Source: Acetothermia bacterium UBA3571 | Lineage (GTDB): Bacteria; Bipolaricaulota; Bipolaricaulia; Bipolaricaulales; Bipolaricaulaceae | Direction of reading: 5' to 3' | Length of the DNA stretch: 64,000 nt | Assembly (NCBI GenBank): GCA_002375995.1 | Contig: DFNI01000011.1 | Coordinates: 1 to 64,000 of the forward strand | Shown here: positions 1-8,789 of the stretch, piece by piece | How positions within the stretch are numbered: the stretch's first letter is position 1 | Layout of the letters: the number at the start of each line of letters is the position of its first letter | Program-made: the position numbers and the translations under genes | Notes under the pieces: model-generated | Told to the model about the DNA's origin: nothing | Database searches by the model: none | The model's input: only the letters and a program-made list of their open reading frames with translations

Positions 1-127
1 CAAATCCCGCCTTTTCAGGGACCGGGGACCAACAGATCTGCATTTCCAGCGCCGCCCCGCCTCCCAACTGTAGAAGATGGGTGTAAAGGACCATTGGTAC
101 CTTCCTCACCCCGCGGTGATACTACAC

Positions 128-3100
128 TCACTCTCCCAGCAGATCTTTGTAGTCGAGAAATCCACGACTGCCCAGATAATGGATCGCCTGTTCTGCCACC
201 TGTCTCGCGTTGGGGGCTTTCAACGCCAATTGGAGAATCTGTCGAATGTGGTCTCGGCCTGTATAGAATTCCCACCCTCTGATATCGGCTTCAGCAATCA
301 TCTTCAAGCATTCCACAGATTTCAGGGTGTGTGTTTCGGCCGTTTTGGCAAGTTGTTCCAGAACCATATGAACAGGTTCTGTTTTGCCTACGATTTGCAG
401 GGATGCGATCAACTGGTCAAGAGCCCAGTCCACATCGAACTTCGCGGACACAAACCACCAGCCAAAAGCAGCCAACTCTTTTGCAAATTCACTTGGCGAC
501 GGAGACCTTCTGGCTTGCTCAAGACGGGATTCCCAGAGGTTCTTGAGGCGTTCGATGATCTCCTCAGGGATTTCTTCCTCAGTTTGTTTCAGGGCGCGTC
601 CTACAAACTCCAACGCATGGCCCCGGAGAGTATCGGGCGCTTTTTCCCAGAAGGTTGCAAGTAGAGGATCGTCCAGAGAAAGTTTTCCACGCCAGTGGAA
701 CACCATAAGATGCTCTGCCAGTCTCTTGTCGGGATCGGCGGGCCAACGCGTGTCCCCTTTCAGATGGCCGACCCGCTTCACTGCATGGCCATACTGCTCG
801 CGAAAGAGATCCAGGACATTGTCATAAGGCCTATTGAACACGACATAAGTATTCCAGGCAGCATCAAAGTAGCTCTCCTCCTCTTCGTTGAGGGGGAAGA
901 TTTGCGTGGCATGCTCACGGGCCCACTGCTCATCTAGAAGGACAAGCCATGGGAACCATTGCCCATAAACGGCTCGGATTGCCAGAGAGGAGTCGTGAGC
1001 GGGATCCAGGTGCGCTTCGAGGACCTCGCCCACTTCTGGCATTTCCTTAAAGCCTCGGGCTAAGCGTTCGTGGGTGTCGGTTTGCTTCTCGAGGTATCGA
1101 CGAATCCATAAGGCGTATCGAATAACGGCATGCATCGCTGCGCCTCGGGTTGTGTTAATGGATAGTGCGGCAGGAGCCATATTGGAGCCACCGTAGCGCA
1201 ACTCGTCCTCCGGTGTGGGGTCCGGATCCTCTGTTAGTTGCCGCAGGATGGCCCACACCTCTTCACGATGCCCAATTGAGATCTCCCCAGCGCCCTCTTG
1301 AAAGCCAGCGGCGAGAAGATCCGCGATGGCCTTTCGCGTCCATCCCCAGTCGGGATCTGCTTCGAAGTCGTGTACTTTGCGGCCAGGAATATCCCGTGGT
1401 TGGGTGACAACCCATCGACAAAGTTGGAGTACCTGGCTCCAATCGAAGGTTTTCTTGTGCTTCTGAAGAGCTTCCCGAAGACCGTAAAACAAAGATCGAA
1501 CGTATGTAGGGTCCAACCCCCGAAAGCGTTCCGCCTGCTCCGCAAAGCGCCGTGGATCCTCTGCCACCACCGAAGCCAGAACTCGGCCGAGTCCTTCAGG
1601 TGAAGGCTCCCGGAACATATTCTCTGGAGGTTGCCACGTCTTGAGAAATGTCACGATTTCTTCGACCGACATTGACTTAAGTTCCTCGGCGCTCTTTGGG
1701 TTGGCTGGTCCGATCCAGCCGAACTCCATATATGCAGGGAACTCCAGATGCTCTGGCTCGCCATATTGCTGAACCAGCGTTCGATACCGATCTCGCCACA
1801 CTTCGGGCAGGTTTTCGGGACCAATCCAGGCCAGCCGATCCCGCTGCCAGATCTCACGGTAGCGGCTGATTTCTTCCTCTGATGGCATCCTGTTGTGTTC
1901 CCTTTGCCACCGTTCCCTGAACCGCTCGATGTCAGGGCCCTCCTCAATCCATTTAAGAATCGTCTGCTGATCATCGGGCGAAAGAGCTGAGAAGCATTCC
2001 CTTAACAAGAGGATATATTCGTGCCGGACACCTACATCTTCGAAGAGAGCGCGATCGGTCAATCGAGCGGCTATAAGCCCTTTGCCCTGCTCACGGAAAA
2101 TCCTCAGAAGATGCAGAGAAATCCGCCGGAAGACTTTCCATTGCCTGCCTTCGAGGAAAGTTATGATTTCCTCTAGGGGTACACTACCTAATTTTACCGC
2201 AATCTCTGCGGCGTCGCGGATCCCTGTGACCAACACATTTTTGATATCACCGTCAATGTTCTGGAGATAATCCTCAATGGCGGGACGCCAGATGAAGGAG
2301 GCATCCTCGTCTTTTTGGCCTTTGCCCTGACGCAGCGAAAACCGGATGGCTTTGTCGAGGAGATGACAAAGTAACTCCAGAGCAAGAAACGGTGCAGCCC
2401 GGACAAGCTCTGGATAGTATTTCTTCAAGATTTGTTCGTAATGCCACACATCAAAACGGGGCCTGGGTTTCGGAGGCAGCGAATACGACCCTTCTCCTAC
2501 CGTGCTTACGGATCTCTCATCGGGTAATACATCCAACAGCACAGAGGCCAGGCGCAGGGCCTCCTCGGTTTTCCCATCCTTCGCCCAATAGGCTATGAGC
2601 GCCCCAAGTTTCTCAGGCAAAAGCAGATAAGAGGTTTCAGCCCACTTCAGCGCTTTTTCCACAAGGGTGGCTGAAATCTCAGGCGGCATGGCAAGGGCGG
2701 CATCTATAAGGTCGCTAAGCACTGCAACGTTCTCAGTATCGTCCATCTTTCTAATAATTTCCGCCACGAGCTCGGGCTTGTGCCTACCCATCCGCGCCAA
2801 GTAACGTGCCTCGGGCCAGGGTGGAAAACGGATAGTGCCTTCCTCCTCATCCCGCATCGGCTGTGGAGGATGCTTAAAGAAGCCCTTATTCCTCCAAAGT
2901 GGCTCCAGCCATTCGGGGTTTTCAAGTCGGTCAAAGAAATAGCCCCGTGTTATCGCGTTATTTGGGATTTTCTGAGCCAGCGTTTTAACATCATCCCTCG
3001 TTGGTTGCCTTTGGATCAATAACCTGTCCAATGCCTGGATCCAAGTGAGAAAGTGTTCGCGTACGGCTTGTAGCAGTACATCTATCAGGGTTTGGCTTCG

Positions 3101-3526
3101 ATTCCATAAATCACTTATCTCTTTCGGCGACCGTGGTACGCCAAGGCCACGACGATGTGCAAAACCATGCAACTTGGCGGCAAGCTCAAACCATGCCTCG
3201 GCTGCAGGTGTATTCTCCCCAATACCTATAGCAGAGAGAATTTGCTTGATTTCCTCTTTATGCCGGCCGTCCCCCTCGCTGATCGCCGAAGCATCTTCTG
3301 CCACGGGCTTCAATACCTCACGAAAGGCGCTTTCGATTTCACGCAAGAGATGAGCCACCAGGTGCGCTGTGCTATGGAGTGCCTCAGAATTGGCCATTAA
3401 CCAACAGGCGTCCCGGAAGAATGCCGCTGGTCCAGGGCCAACAAGTTCCCGCAGATCCTCATAGATCCGCTTTTGACGAGGATCAGGAAATTGAAACACT
3501 GAGGTGGCCAGTTCTTTAGGTTCCAT
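128..3526 (-). CDS. Large conserved-looking helical protein of unknown function in the restriction-modification locus (1132 aa)
   Basis: I do not recognise a named family. The 1132-residue product has no signal peptide, membrane segment, P-loop or nuclease motif that I can see; it reads as a long run of amphipathic helices, like a HEAT/TPR-type solenoid. Searchable signatures are an N-terminal stretch around FFRDACWLM (residues 36-44), ENPEWLEPL (202-210) and RFPPWPEARYLARM (233-246). The ATG at 3526 lies 2 nt after the hsdS stop, so the two genes are very probably cotranscribed, and the position suggests a role in the defence locus. Base composition is clearly more A/T-rich than in most of the window, a sign of transfer. 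It could be a sensor, scaffold or accessory subunit; no function is assigned. Confidence 0.85.
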   Translation of the reverse strand: MEPKELATSVFQFPDPRQKRIYEDLRELVGPGPAAFFRDACWLMANSEALHSTAHLVAHLLREIESAFREVLKPVAEDASAISEGDGRHKEEIKQILSAIGIGENTPAAEAWFELAAKLHGFAHRRGLGVPRSPKEISDLWNRSQTLIDVLLQAVREHFLTWIQALDRLLIQRQPTRDDVKTLAQKIPNNAITRGYFFDRLENPEWLEPLWRNKGFFKHPPQPMRDEEEGTIRFPPWPEARYLARMGRHKPELVAEIIRKMDDTENVAVLSDLIDAALAMPPEISATLVEKALKWAETSYLLLPEKLGALIAYWAKDGKTEEALRLASVLLDVLPDERSVSTVGEGSYSLPPKPRPRFDVWHYEQILKKYYPELVRAAPFLALELLCHLLDKAIRFSLRQGKGQKDEDASFIWRPAIEDYLQNIDGDIKNVLVTGIRDAAEIAVKLGSVPLEEIITFLEGRQWKVFRRISLHLLRIFREQGKGLIAARLTDRALFEDVGVRHEYILLLRECFSALSPDDQQTILKWIEEGPDIERFRERWQREHNRMPSEEEISRYREIWQRDRLAWIGPENLPEVWRDRYRTLVQQYGEPEHLEFPAYMEFGWIGPANPKSAEELKSMSVEEIVTFLKTWQPPENMFREPSPEGLGRVLASVVAEDPRRFAEQAERFRGLDPTYVRSLFYGLREALQKHKKTFDWSQVLQLCRWVVTQPRDIPGRKVHDFEADPDWGWTRKAIADLLAAGFQEGAGEISIGHREEVWAILRQLTEDPDPTPEDELRYGGSNMAPAALSINTTRGAAMHAVIRYALWIRRYLEKQTDTHERLARGFKEMPEVGEVLEAHLDPAHDSSLAIRAVYGQWFPWLVLLDEQWAREHATQIFPLNEEEESYFDAAWNTYVVFNRPYDNVLDLFREQYGHAVKRVGHLKGDTRWPADPDKRLAEHLMVFHWRGKLSLDDPLLATFWEKAPDTLRGHALEFVGRALKQTEEEIPEEIIERLKNLWESRLEQARRSPSPSEFAKELAAFGWWFVSAKFDVDWALDQLIASLQIVGKTEPVHMVLEQLAKTAETHTLKSVECLKMIAEADIRGWEFYTGRDHIRQILQLALKAPNARQVAEQAIHYLGSRGFLDYKDLLGE

Positions 3527-3528
3527 GT

Positions 3529-4893
3529 CTATCTCTTGTTCTCCTCTATAAATCGCTCCACAAATTCCCCCGGTACCCGGATTTTGGCCGTCATCAGGTG
3601 ATGAAGCAGGGTCTTGAACAGGTCATCCAGGGCCCGCTTGCGGTTTTCCTCGGCCTCGATTTTGCGATCCACCGTTTGCAGGATGCGGGCGATTTCGCGC
3701 TGTTCGTCCAGGGGTGGGAGGGGAAGATGTATCTGCCTGATGCGAGTTAAGGCCAACTTTGGCTGAGATGTTTTTGTAGAACGTTGATGAATCTGTGTTT
3801 GACAGTGTTCACTTGTAAGCGCATAAACGAGATACGTTTGCGACAAATGGTCCTGATCGAGGATAATGAGTTTCGCGGCATTCTCAGTTAAGTTTGCCCC
3901 GTCGAGTTCAGGTGGGACGGTGCCAACGAGGCCGATAGTGCCCGCTATAGAGATGTACACATCTTGAGCAGAGATAGTATAGCGCTTTAGGATCTCGTAA
4001 TCCTTTGGAGTGAGGTATTTGAGGTTTTGTGTATCAATAGAGCCATTCCGAAAGTTTGTAACTCTCAAGTAAGGATATGGCGTTGGAGTGTCCGCAAACT
4101 TATGCCCCTTTGGGAGACGCTTGCCACCACGTACTTCAACTACTTCTCCCAACCTCACCACGCGCCAGTGGGCGGGGATGGGGCCGATGGGGGTATCCTG
4201 CAACGCCACCTGGTCGGCCTGGTCCACGGGCACGGGGCCGTAGGTGAAGAGGTGGCGCATGAGGGAGCGCTTGAGGTCGCGCAGGGCGGCGATGACACGC
4301 TCCGTGGCCTCGCGGGCCTCCTGCACCGCGCGCAACACATGGGCAATGGCCCGTTGCTCGGGCAGGGGTGGGAGGGGGATGGGGAGCGTTTTGAGTTGAC
4401 TCACATAGAGGTGTCCGCCCTTCACTTTGGAGCGGATGATGTTTCGCGTTCCTGGCAGCATCATCACACCGAACAGAAAGTAAGGGTCTGCCTGAAGAGC
4501 ACGTATAACTGTCAATTCAGCCACAAAGAATGCACCTTCAAGAGCCTTTGGTACTATTCCAACCTTCTGCCCCACGACTTGTGGTGAATGTCCAGCATTC
4601 AAGATGAGAATGTCCGCAGCTTTAACACGAACGGAGTCCCCAAGGTCTATGGTGGTGAAGCTACGCTCACCACGAGGAACAACCGACACTTGGGCCCCAT
4701 CTTCAAAATCTTTGACTTTGATAATTCGGTAGCCTGTCAAGTCGTCGTAATATTCGCGCCGAGGAGTTCGGCCTTGTTTTACATAAGCCACCTCCCCCAA
4801 CCGCACCACCCGCCACTCTTCGGGCAGGGGGCCGAGTTCGGTCATGCGGTAGCCGGCGGGCAAATCTTGTACGTCGGTATGGGATTCAGGCAT
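3529..4893 (-). CDS. hsdS: Type I restriction-modification specificity subunit HsdS
   Basis: HsdS determines the DNA target of a type I restriction-modification complex (M2S, or R2M2S). The 454-aa product shows the usual duplicated plan: two target-recognition domains, each opened by a PxxWRVVRLGEV motif and followed by a conserved helix ending in LPPLPEQRAIA (first) and LPPLDEQREIA (second). The ATG at 4893 is chosen because GGAGAG lies about 10 nt upstream; an in-frame ATG at 4911 would add six residues. The two recognition halves differ strongly, so a bipartite asymmetric target is expected. The partner hsdM is at 7123-8700, separated by toxin-antitoxin and AlbA_2 genes; hsdR is not in the window. 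Confidence 0.93.
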   Translation of the reverse strand: MPESHTDVQDLPAGYRMTELGPLPEEWRVVRLGEVAYVKQGRTPRREYYDDLTGYRIIKVKDFEDGAQVSVVPRGERSFTTIDLGDSVRVKAADILILNAGHSPQVVGQKVGIVPKALEGAFFVAELTVIRALQADPYFLFGVMMLPGTRNIIRSKVKGGHLYVSQLKTLPIPLPPLPEQRAIAHVLRAVQEAREATERVIAALRDLKRSLMRHLFTYGPVPVDQADQVALQDTPIGPIPAHWRVVRLGEVVEVRGGKRLPKGHKFADTPTPYPYLRVTNFRNGSIDTQNLKYLTPKDYEILKRYTISAQDVYISIAGTIGLVGTVPPELDGANLTENAAKLIILDQDHLSQTYLVYALTSEHCQTQIHQRSTKTSQPKLALTRIRQIHLPLPPLDEQREIARILQTVDRKIEAEENRKRALDDLFKTLLHHLMTAKIRVPGEFVERFIEENKR

Positions 4894-5004
4894 TTTGTTT
4901 TCTCTCCACATCGTTTTGCCCCTTTGGTGCCCCTTTTATGCCCGTATCCTCCTTTCGGCCCTTATTTTCTGGGGCACTACCAGATACGGCAGCGTGTCCG
5001 ATAA

Positions 5005-5041
5005 ATGGCCGATATGTGTCCATTATGGCCGATATGCGTCC
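5005..5041. repeat. Two 17-bp direct repeats with a 20-bp period
   Basis: ATGGCCGATATGTGTCC at 5005-5021 and ATGGCCGATATGCGTCC at 5025-5041 differ at one base. A further partial copy (GTGTCCGATAA) overlaps the left side at about 4994-5004. They fill the gap between the AlbA_2 gene and hsdS. Spaced repeats of this sort are typical of the multiple transposase-binding sites at the ends of IS21-family elements, but no istA/istB is present; they could also be operator sites for hsdS. Confidence 0.6.
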
Positions 5042-5042
5042 G

Positions 5043-6380
5043 TTAACGAACCAAAGCATAGCGTCTTCCCCTTTTCTCTCCCCTGGCCGTTACCAAACCT
5101 CTCTTCACCAGTGCTTGAAGATCGCGCTGAATGGTCTTGACAGAAACTTCGGGAAACCGTCGTTGGATCTCGCCTACGGATGCGCTCCCGGTGTGGCGCA
5201 AGGCAGCGATGATTTGGACTTGCCGCTCCGTTAACCCCATTGCCCGCAACCGTTCCGGCGTGTAGGGGTCTTTGAGAAACACCACCTTGAAGCTTCCCGA
5301 CTGCTCCACAAACTCCGGCTCGGGAAGTCCCTGAGCCCTGCACAGCTCGATGATGCGCGTAGTCCCCGTTCCCCAGTGCTCGATCAAACCCGCATAGTAA
5401 AAAGTACGGGACAGGAGAGGGTTGCGAGGGATGGAAGGATGTTCCGGTTCCCGAAGTTGGTCTATCCGAATACCTTCGGGCAGTCCACCAGGATTCCAAA
5501 TTTGAAGGCGGTCTTCAGTGATGCGAATCTGGATGTCTCCGTAAGCTGTGTAATCCCGGTGGATGAGAGCATTGATCACCGCCTCCCGCAGGGCCTCCAG
5601 AGGATATTCCCAGGTTTCTCTGCGTTGCAGCCCTTCCAGCGTAGGTTTGGTAACCTGAACATCAAAGCGAACTTGCAGTACTTGGCGGAAACGGTCCATA
5701 GCAGCGTTCAATTGCTGCCAAAGGGTGCCTTCGAATTCGTGGCTGTCCAGGATCTGATTGCCTTTGAACAGGCCGATCCGCAACCGAGCGTGGGGGAAGA
5801 GGAGCTGAGGGCGGCGAGCAAACAGGAGAACCCCGGCGTTGGTGAGCCTGTTCCCCTGAAGCAAACCGAGGTTTTGTAGCGTGCGCTCTGGTTCGGAGGG
5901 TTCAATCTGCGGAAGCCTATCCCTTGCTAATCTGGCGAATTGAACGACTTGCTCTGGGTCTATCTCCTCAGGACCCCAGGGGCTGGTCAGACCATCCCAG
6001 GTTTGCAAGGAACGTTCCAGCAACCGACGCGCAAGTTGCTCGGGAGGCATATCGCGGTTAACGGTGCCAACTCGGGTCAAATACCTACCCCGATAGGGGA
6101 CCACTCCGCGAATCGGCTCGACCTCTATGACGATCACCTCACGTCCTTGAAGTTCCCTCACCTGGATGGAGGGGGTAATCCCGAGTTTGGAAACAATGGT
6201 GTTCGCAATCCGCTGAAGTTCAGCATCATCGGTCACAGTGCCCACTACGGTTCCGTCCTTTCGCACGCCGATGAGGCATGTGCCACCGTGGGTATTGGCG
6301 AACGCAGCCAGGTCCTCTAAGGCCTTGTCGGTCCAGCGTTCCTTGAGTTCTAAGATTTCGCTTTCTTTCAACCGACCCAT
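5043..6380 (-). CDS. AlbA_2/Schlafen-type transcriptional regulator (RecG-like helicase-annotated family)
   Basis: The 445-aa protein has an N-terminal AlbA_2 (divergent AAA_4) domain beginning ESEILELKE and continuing to FANTHGGTCLIGV, a central HATPase_c_4-like region (NALIHRDYTAYGDIQI, then WNPGGLPEGI) and a C-terminal winged helix (about the last 65 residues, LTERQVQIIAALRHTG). Family members are putative DNA- or RNA-binding regulators commonly found beside restriction-modification and toxin-antitoxin genes. The ATG at 6380 is preferred because the domain starts there and it lies 4 nt after the vapC stop, consistent with one operon; a longer 470-aa reading starts inside vapC. The gene is followed by the direct repeats at 5005-5041 and then hsdS. 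Confidence 0.85.
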   Translation of the reverse strand: MGRLKESEILELKERWTDKALEDLAAFANTHGGTCLIGVRKDGTVVGTVTDDAELQRIANTIVSKLGITPSIQVRELQGREVIVIEVEPIRGVVPYRGRYLTRVGTVNRDMPPEQLARRLLERSLQTWDGLTSPWGPEEIDPEQVVQFARLARDRLPQIEPSEPERTLQNLGLLQGNRLTNAGVLLFARRPQLLFPHARLRIGLFKGNQILDSHEFEGTLWQQLNAAMDRFRQVLQVRFDVQVTKPTLEGLQRRETWEYPLEALREAVINALIHRDYTAYGDIQIRITEDRLQIWNPGGLPEGIRIDQLREPEHPSIPRNPLLSRTFYYAGLIEHWGTGTTRIIELCRAQGLPEPEFVEQSGSFKVVFLKDPYTPERLRAMGLTERQVQIIAALRHTGSASVGEIQRRFPEVSVKTIQRDLQALVKRGLVTARGEKRGRRYALVR

Positions 6381-6384
6381 CGCC

Positions 6385-6825
6385 TCACTTACCGCTGTTA
6401 CGTCCCTCAAAGATCTCCACGCCACAGCGGGAGGCCGCCGCCCGGAGTGCCCCATCCTGGGTGGCTAAAGGAAGTCCCTGACGCAGGGCGAGATCCAGAT
6501 AGGCCGCATCATAGACAGATAACCTCTGTTCCCGCGCCAGAAGGAGCACCTCGCCGAAGATCCGCTCGGGATTAGTTTGTTCCACAACAATTGGCAGGGC
6601 TTGGAGATACTCCAGGAAGCGGGCCACCGTAGCCTGGGTGATCCGCCCCCTCCTCTCTGCGATCAAAAGCGCATTGGCCACCTCCAAAGGCCAGATAGCC
6701 GGAACCACCGCTTCCCCGTTCTCCAAGGCATCCAGCACCGCGTCGGTATACAGGTTGCTTTCGTCCTCCAACCCCCAGGCCAGAGCCACAGACGCATCCA
6801 GCACCATCAAGGCCTGTGCCATCAC
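6385..6825 (-). CDS. vapC: PIN-domain ribonuclease toxin, VapC family
   Basis: PIN-domain toxins of the VapC type are Mg-dependent RNases that usually cut tRNA or rRNA. The 146-aa product has the expected acidic sites: D near residue 10 (LDASVALAW), E in PLEVANALL (about residue 49), D in YDAAYLDLA (about 101) and D in TQDGAL (about 119). Length is normal for the family. Its ATG overlaps the antitoxin stop by 4 nt (ATGA), typical of translationally coupled toxin-antitoxin pairs. It sits between hsdM and the AlbA_2 gene, in the same direction, and probably helps stabilise the island. Confidence 0.92.
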   Translation of the reverse strand: MMAQALMVLDASVALAWGLEDESNLYTDAVLDALENGEAVVPAIWPLEVANALLIAERRGRITQATVARFLEYLQALPIVVEQTNPERIFGEVLLLAREQRLSVYDAAYLDLALRQGLPLATQDGALRAAASRCGVEIFEGRNSGK

Positions 6826-7061
6826 ATCCGTCCCTCTTCAATCAGGTCCTTGATCTTCAACCCCCCCAGGGTTTTGTTCTTCCGGAACTCCTTGAGGGCT
6901 TCAATCACTTCCTTCACATTTCTTCTCCGGGCAGGCGACACGGGCTCCAGCACTGCCACAGGACGACCGTGGCGGGTGATCACAAACCGTTCTCCCTTCT
7001 CCACTCGCCGAAGGAGTTCAGAAAACCTGGTTTTTGCTTCGTACGCGCCGATCTCAGGCAT
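6822..7061 (-). CDS. Antitoxin, Phd/YefM family
   Basis: The 79-aa product begins MPEIGAYEAKTRFSELLRRVE and contains GERFVITRHGRPVAVLEP, the hallmark DNA-binding fold of Phd/YefM antitoxins; the C-terminal 30 residues, rich in charged residues, should wrap the toxin. It overlaps vapC by 4 nt and is the first gene of the pair. Phd-type antitoxins repress their own promoter; the tandem 10-bp palindromes at 7076-7096 just upstream are the likely operator. It is small and of the usual length. Confidence 0.92.
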   Translation of the reverse strand: MPEIGAYEAKTRFSELLRRVEKGERFVITRHGRPVAVLEPVSPARRRNVKEVIEALKEFRKNKTLGGLKIKDLIEEGRM

Positions 7062-7075
7062 GACACTCCTCCTTC

Positions 7076-7096
7076 AGACTGGTCTAAGACCGGTCT
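7076..7096 (-). promoter_or_regulatory. Tandem palindromic operator of the vap-type toxin-antitoxin pair
   Basis: AGACTGGTCT (7076-7085) and AGACCGGTCT (7087-7096) are two near-identical 10-bp palindromes, the second perfect, with centres 11 bp apart (one helical turn). They start 15 bp upstream of the antitoxin ATG. This arrangement is what cooperative binding of two Phd/YefM-type dimers would need. The A/T-rich stretch TCTAAATATAAG just beyond may be part of the promoter. Confidence 0.65.
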
Positions 7097-7122
7097 AAAT
7101 ATAAGGGGGACGAAAACCAGGG

Positions 7123-8700
7123 TCAACGCTTGGCGTTTCCGATCCCATCCAGACCCAGTTCCCGCAACACCTCCCGCAGGGCACGATCCGCTTCGGCTCG
7201 TTCCTCCTCCGCCTCGCGCAGCCGCACCACCGCTTCCTCCAGGGGCAGCATGTCCTCCCCATCGTTCTGAGCCACGTAGCGGCTGGGGGAGAGGTTGTAG
7301 TCGTTGGCCGCGGCTTCCTCGTTGGAGATAATCGCGCTCAAACCTTCCTCCGCCCGCCATTCGCCGTAGACCCGGGCGATCCGCTCGATGTGTTCTTCCG
7401 TGAGGTAGTTCTTGGGCCGGCCCTTGGCGAAGAGCTTGGAGGCGTTGATGAGGAGGATCTCCCTGGGATGGCGCTTCCGCTTGTTGATCACGATGATCAC
7501 CCCCGGGGCAGTGGTGTTGTAGAAGAGGTTTTCCGGGAGCAAGAGCACCGCCTCGATGAGGTCGTGCTCCACGAACTGCCTCCGGATGTCCCGCTCTCGG
7601 TTGCTCCCGGAGGTACCACTTCCCCGGGAGACCGAGCCGGTGTCGATAACCAAGGCCAGCCGGCCGCCCTCGTTCAGGGAGGCATACATGTGCTGGATCC
7701 AACCCCAATCGGCGCTGGAGGAGGGCGGGATGCCGAAGCGGAAGCGGTCGTATGGGTCGTTCTCATAGACCCCCTGGGGGAAATCCTGGTTCCACATGGG
7801 ATTGGCCACCACCAGGTCGAAGGTCCGCAGGCGGCCGTGGGCGTCGGTGAAGGCCGGGCGACGCATGGTATCCCCCAGGGCGATCTCGGCCTCCATGTCG
7901 TGGATGAAGGCGTTCATCTTGGCCATGGCGTAGGTGGTAGGGTTGATCTCCTGGCCGAAGAGCTTGAGGGAGGCCACGTGGGGCGGGAGCACGCGGCGGC
8001 CGTTCTCCTCCACACCGTGGGTTTCCAGGAGCCGCAGGTGGCATTTGATGAGAAGACCGCCGGAGCCGCAGCACGGGTCGTAGACCGACATCCCGGGCTC
8101 GGGCTCCAGGATCCTCGCCATGAGGATGGCCACCTCCCGCGGGGTGTAGAACTCCCCGGCGGATTGTCCCTGTCCCTCGGCGAACTTCCGCAGCAGGTAC
8201 TCATAGGCCCGGCCCAGGATGTCCGGCTCCACGTCGTTCAGGCCCAGGCGGTAGCGGGAGAGGATCTCCACCAGGCGGCGGAGGTATTCATCGGGCACGA
8301 TCCGCTGGCCGGCGGCGGTGGCGTTGAAATCCACCAGGTCGATGACCCCCTGGAGCCTCGGGTTCTCCCGGGCCACGGCCCGCACCGCGTCGGTGAGGTA
8401 CTCCCCCAGGCCCGTGGTCCTGGTGCGGATCGCGCTCCAACGCGCCTGGGGCGGGATGTAGAAACGGACGAGCTTGTGGTCCTCTTCCACCAGGCGCTCG
8501 GCGTTGTACCGTCCCCCGAGCTCCTGGGCCAGGGATTGGAGCTCGTCCTCGAAGACGTCGGAGAGGCGCTTGAGGAAGATCAAGGGGAGGATGTAGTCCT
8601 TGAACTTGGGGGCGTCCACCGGGCCACGGATGGCGCAAGCCGCCTCCCAGAGCCAGGCTTCCAGCGCCGAAAGATCCAATCGTTTCTTTCCCGAAGCCAT
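7123..8700 (-). CDS. hsdM: Type I restriction-modification DNA methyltransferase subunit HsdM
   Basis: HsdM transfers methyl from SAM to N6 of adenine within the HsdS-defined site. The 525-aa product has the N-terminal helical HsdM domain, SAM motif I (VYDPCCGSGGLLI) and a catalytic motif IV of the form NPMWNQDF (a variant of NPPF seen in this family). The C-terminal region has a coiled-coil-like run (LREAEEERAEADRALREVL). The ATG at 8700 opens the conserved MASGKKRLDLSALEAWLW stretch; no good Shine-Dalgarno precedes it, and starts at 8733 or 8847 remain possible. A 61-nt gap with its own operator separates it from the antitoxin gene. Confidence 0.93.
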   Translation of the reverse strand: MASGKKRLDLSALEAWLWEAACAIRGPVDAPKFKDYILPLIFLKRLSDVFEDELQSLAQELGGRYNAERLVEEDHKLVRFYIPPQARWSAIRTRTTGLGEYLTDAVRAVARENPRLQGVIDLVDFNATAAGQRIVPDEYLRRLVEILSRYRLGLNDVEPDILGRAYEYLLRKFAEGQGQSAGEFYTPREVAILMARILEPEPGMSVYDPCCGSGGLLIKCHLRLLETHGVEENGRRVLPPHVASLKLFGQEINPTTYAMAKMNAFIHDMEAEIALGDTMRRPAFTDAHGRLRTFDLVVANPMWNQDFPQGVYENDPYDRFRFGIPPSSSADWGWIQHMYASLNEGGRLALVIDTGSVSRGSGTSGSNRERDIRRQFVEHDLIEAVLLLPENLFYNTTAPGVIIVINKRKRHPREILLINASKLFAKGRPKNYLTEEHIERIARVYGEWRAEEGLSAIISNEEAAANDYNLSPSRYVAQNDGEDMLPLEEAVVRLREAEEERAEADRALREVLRELGLDGIGNAKR

Positions 8701-8789
8701 CCCATAGGAGTTTATGACATGGCTTATGACCATGCCAAATCCCGGGAACCATCGCTTCAGCCCTGGGGGCACACCTCGAAGGTTGCAAG

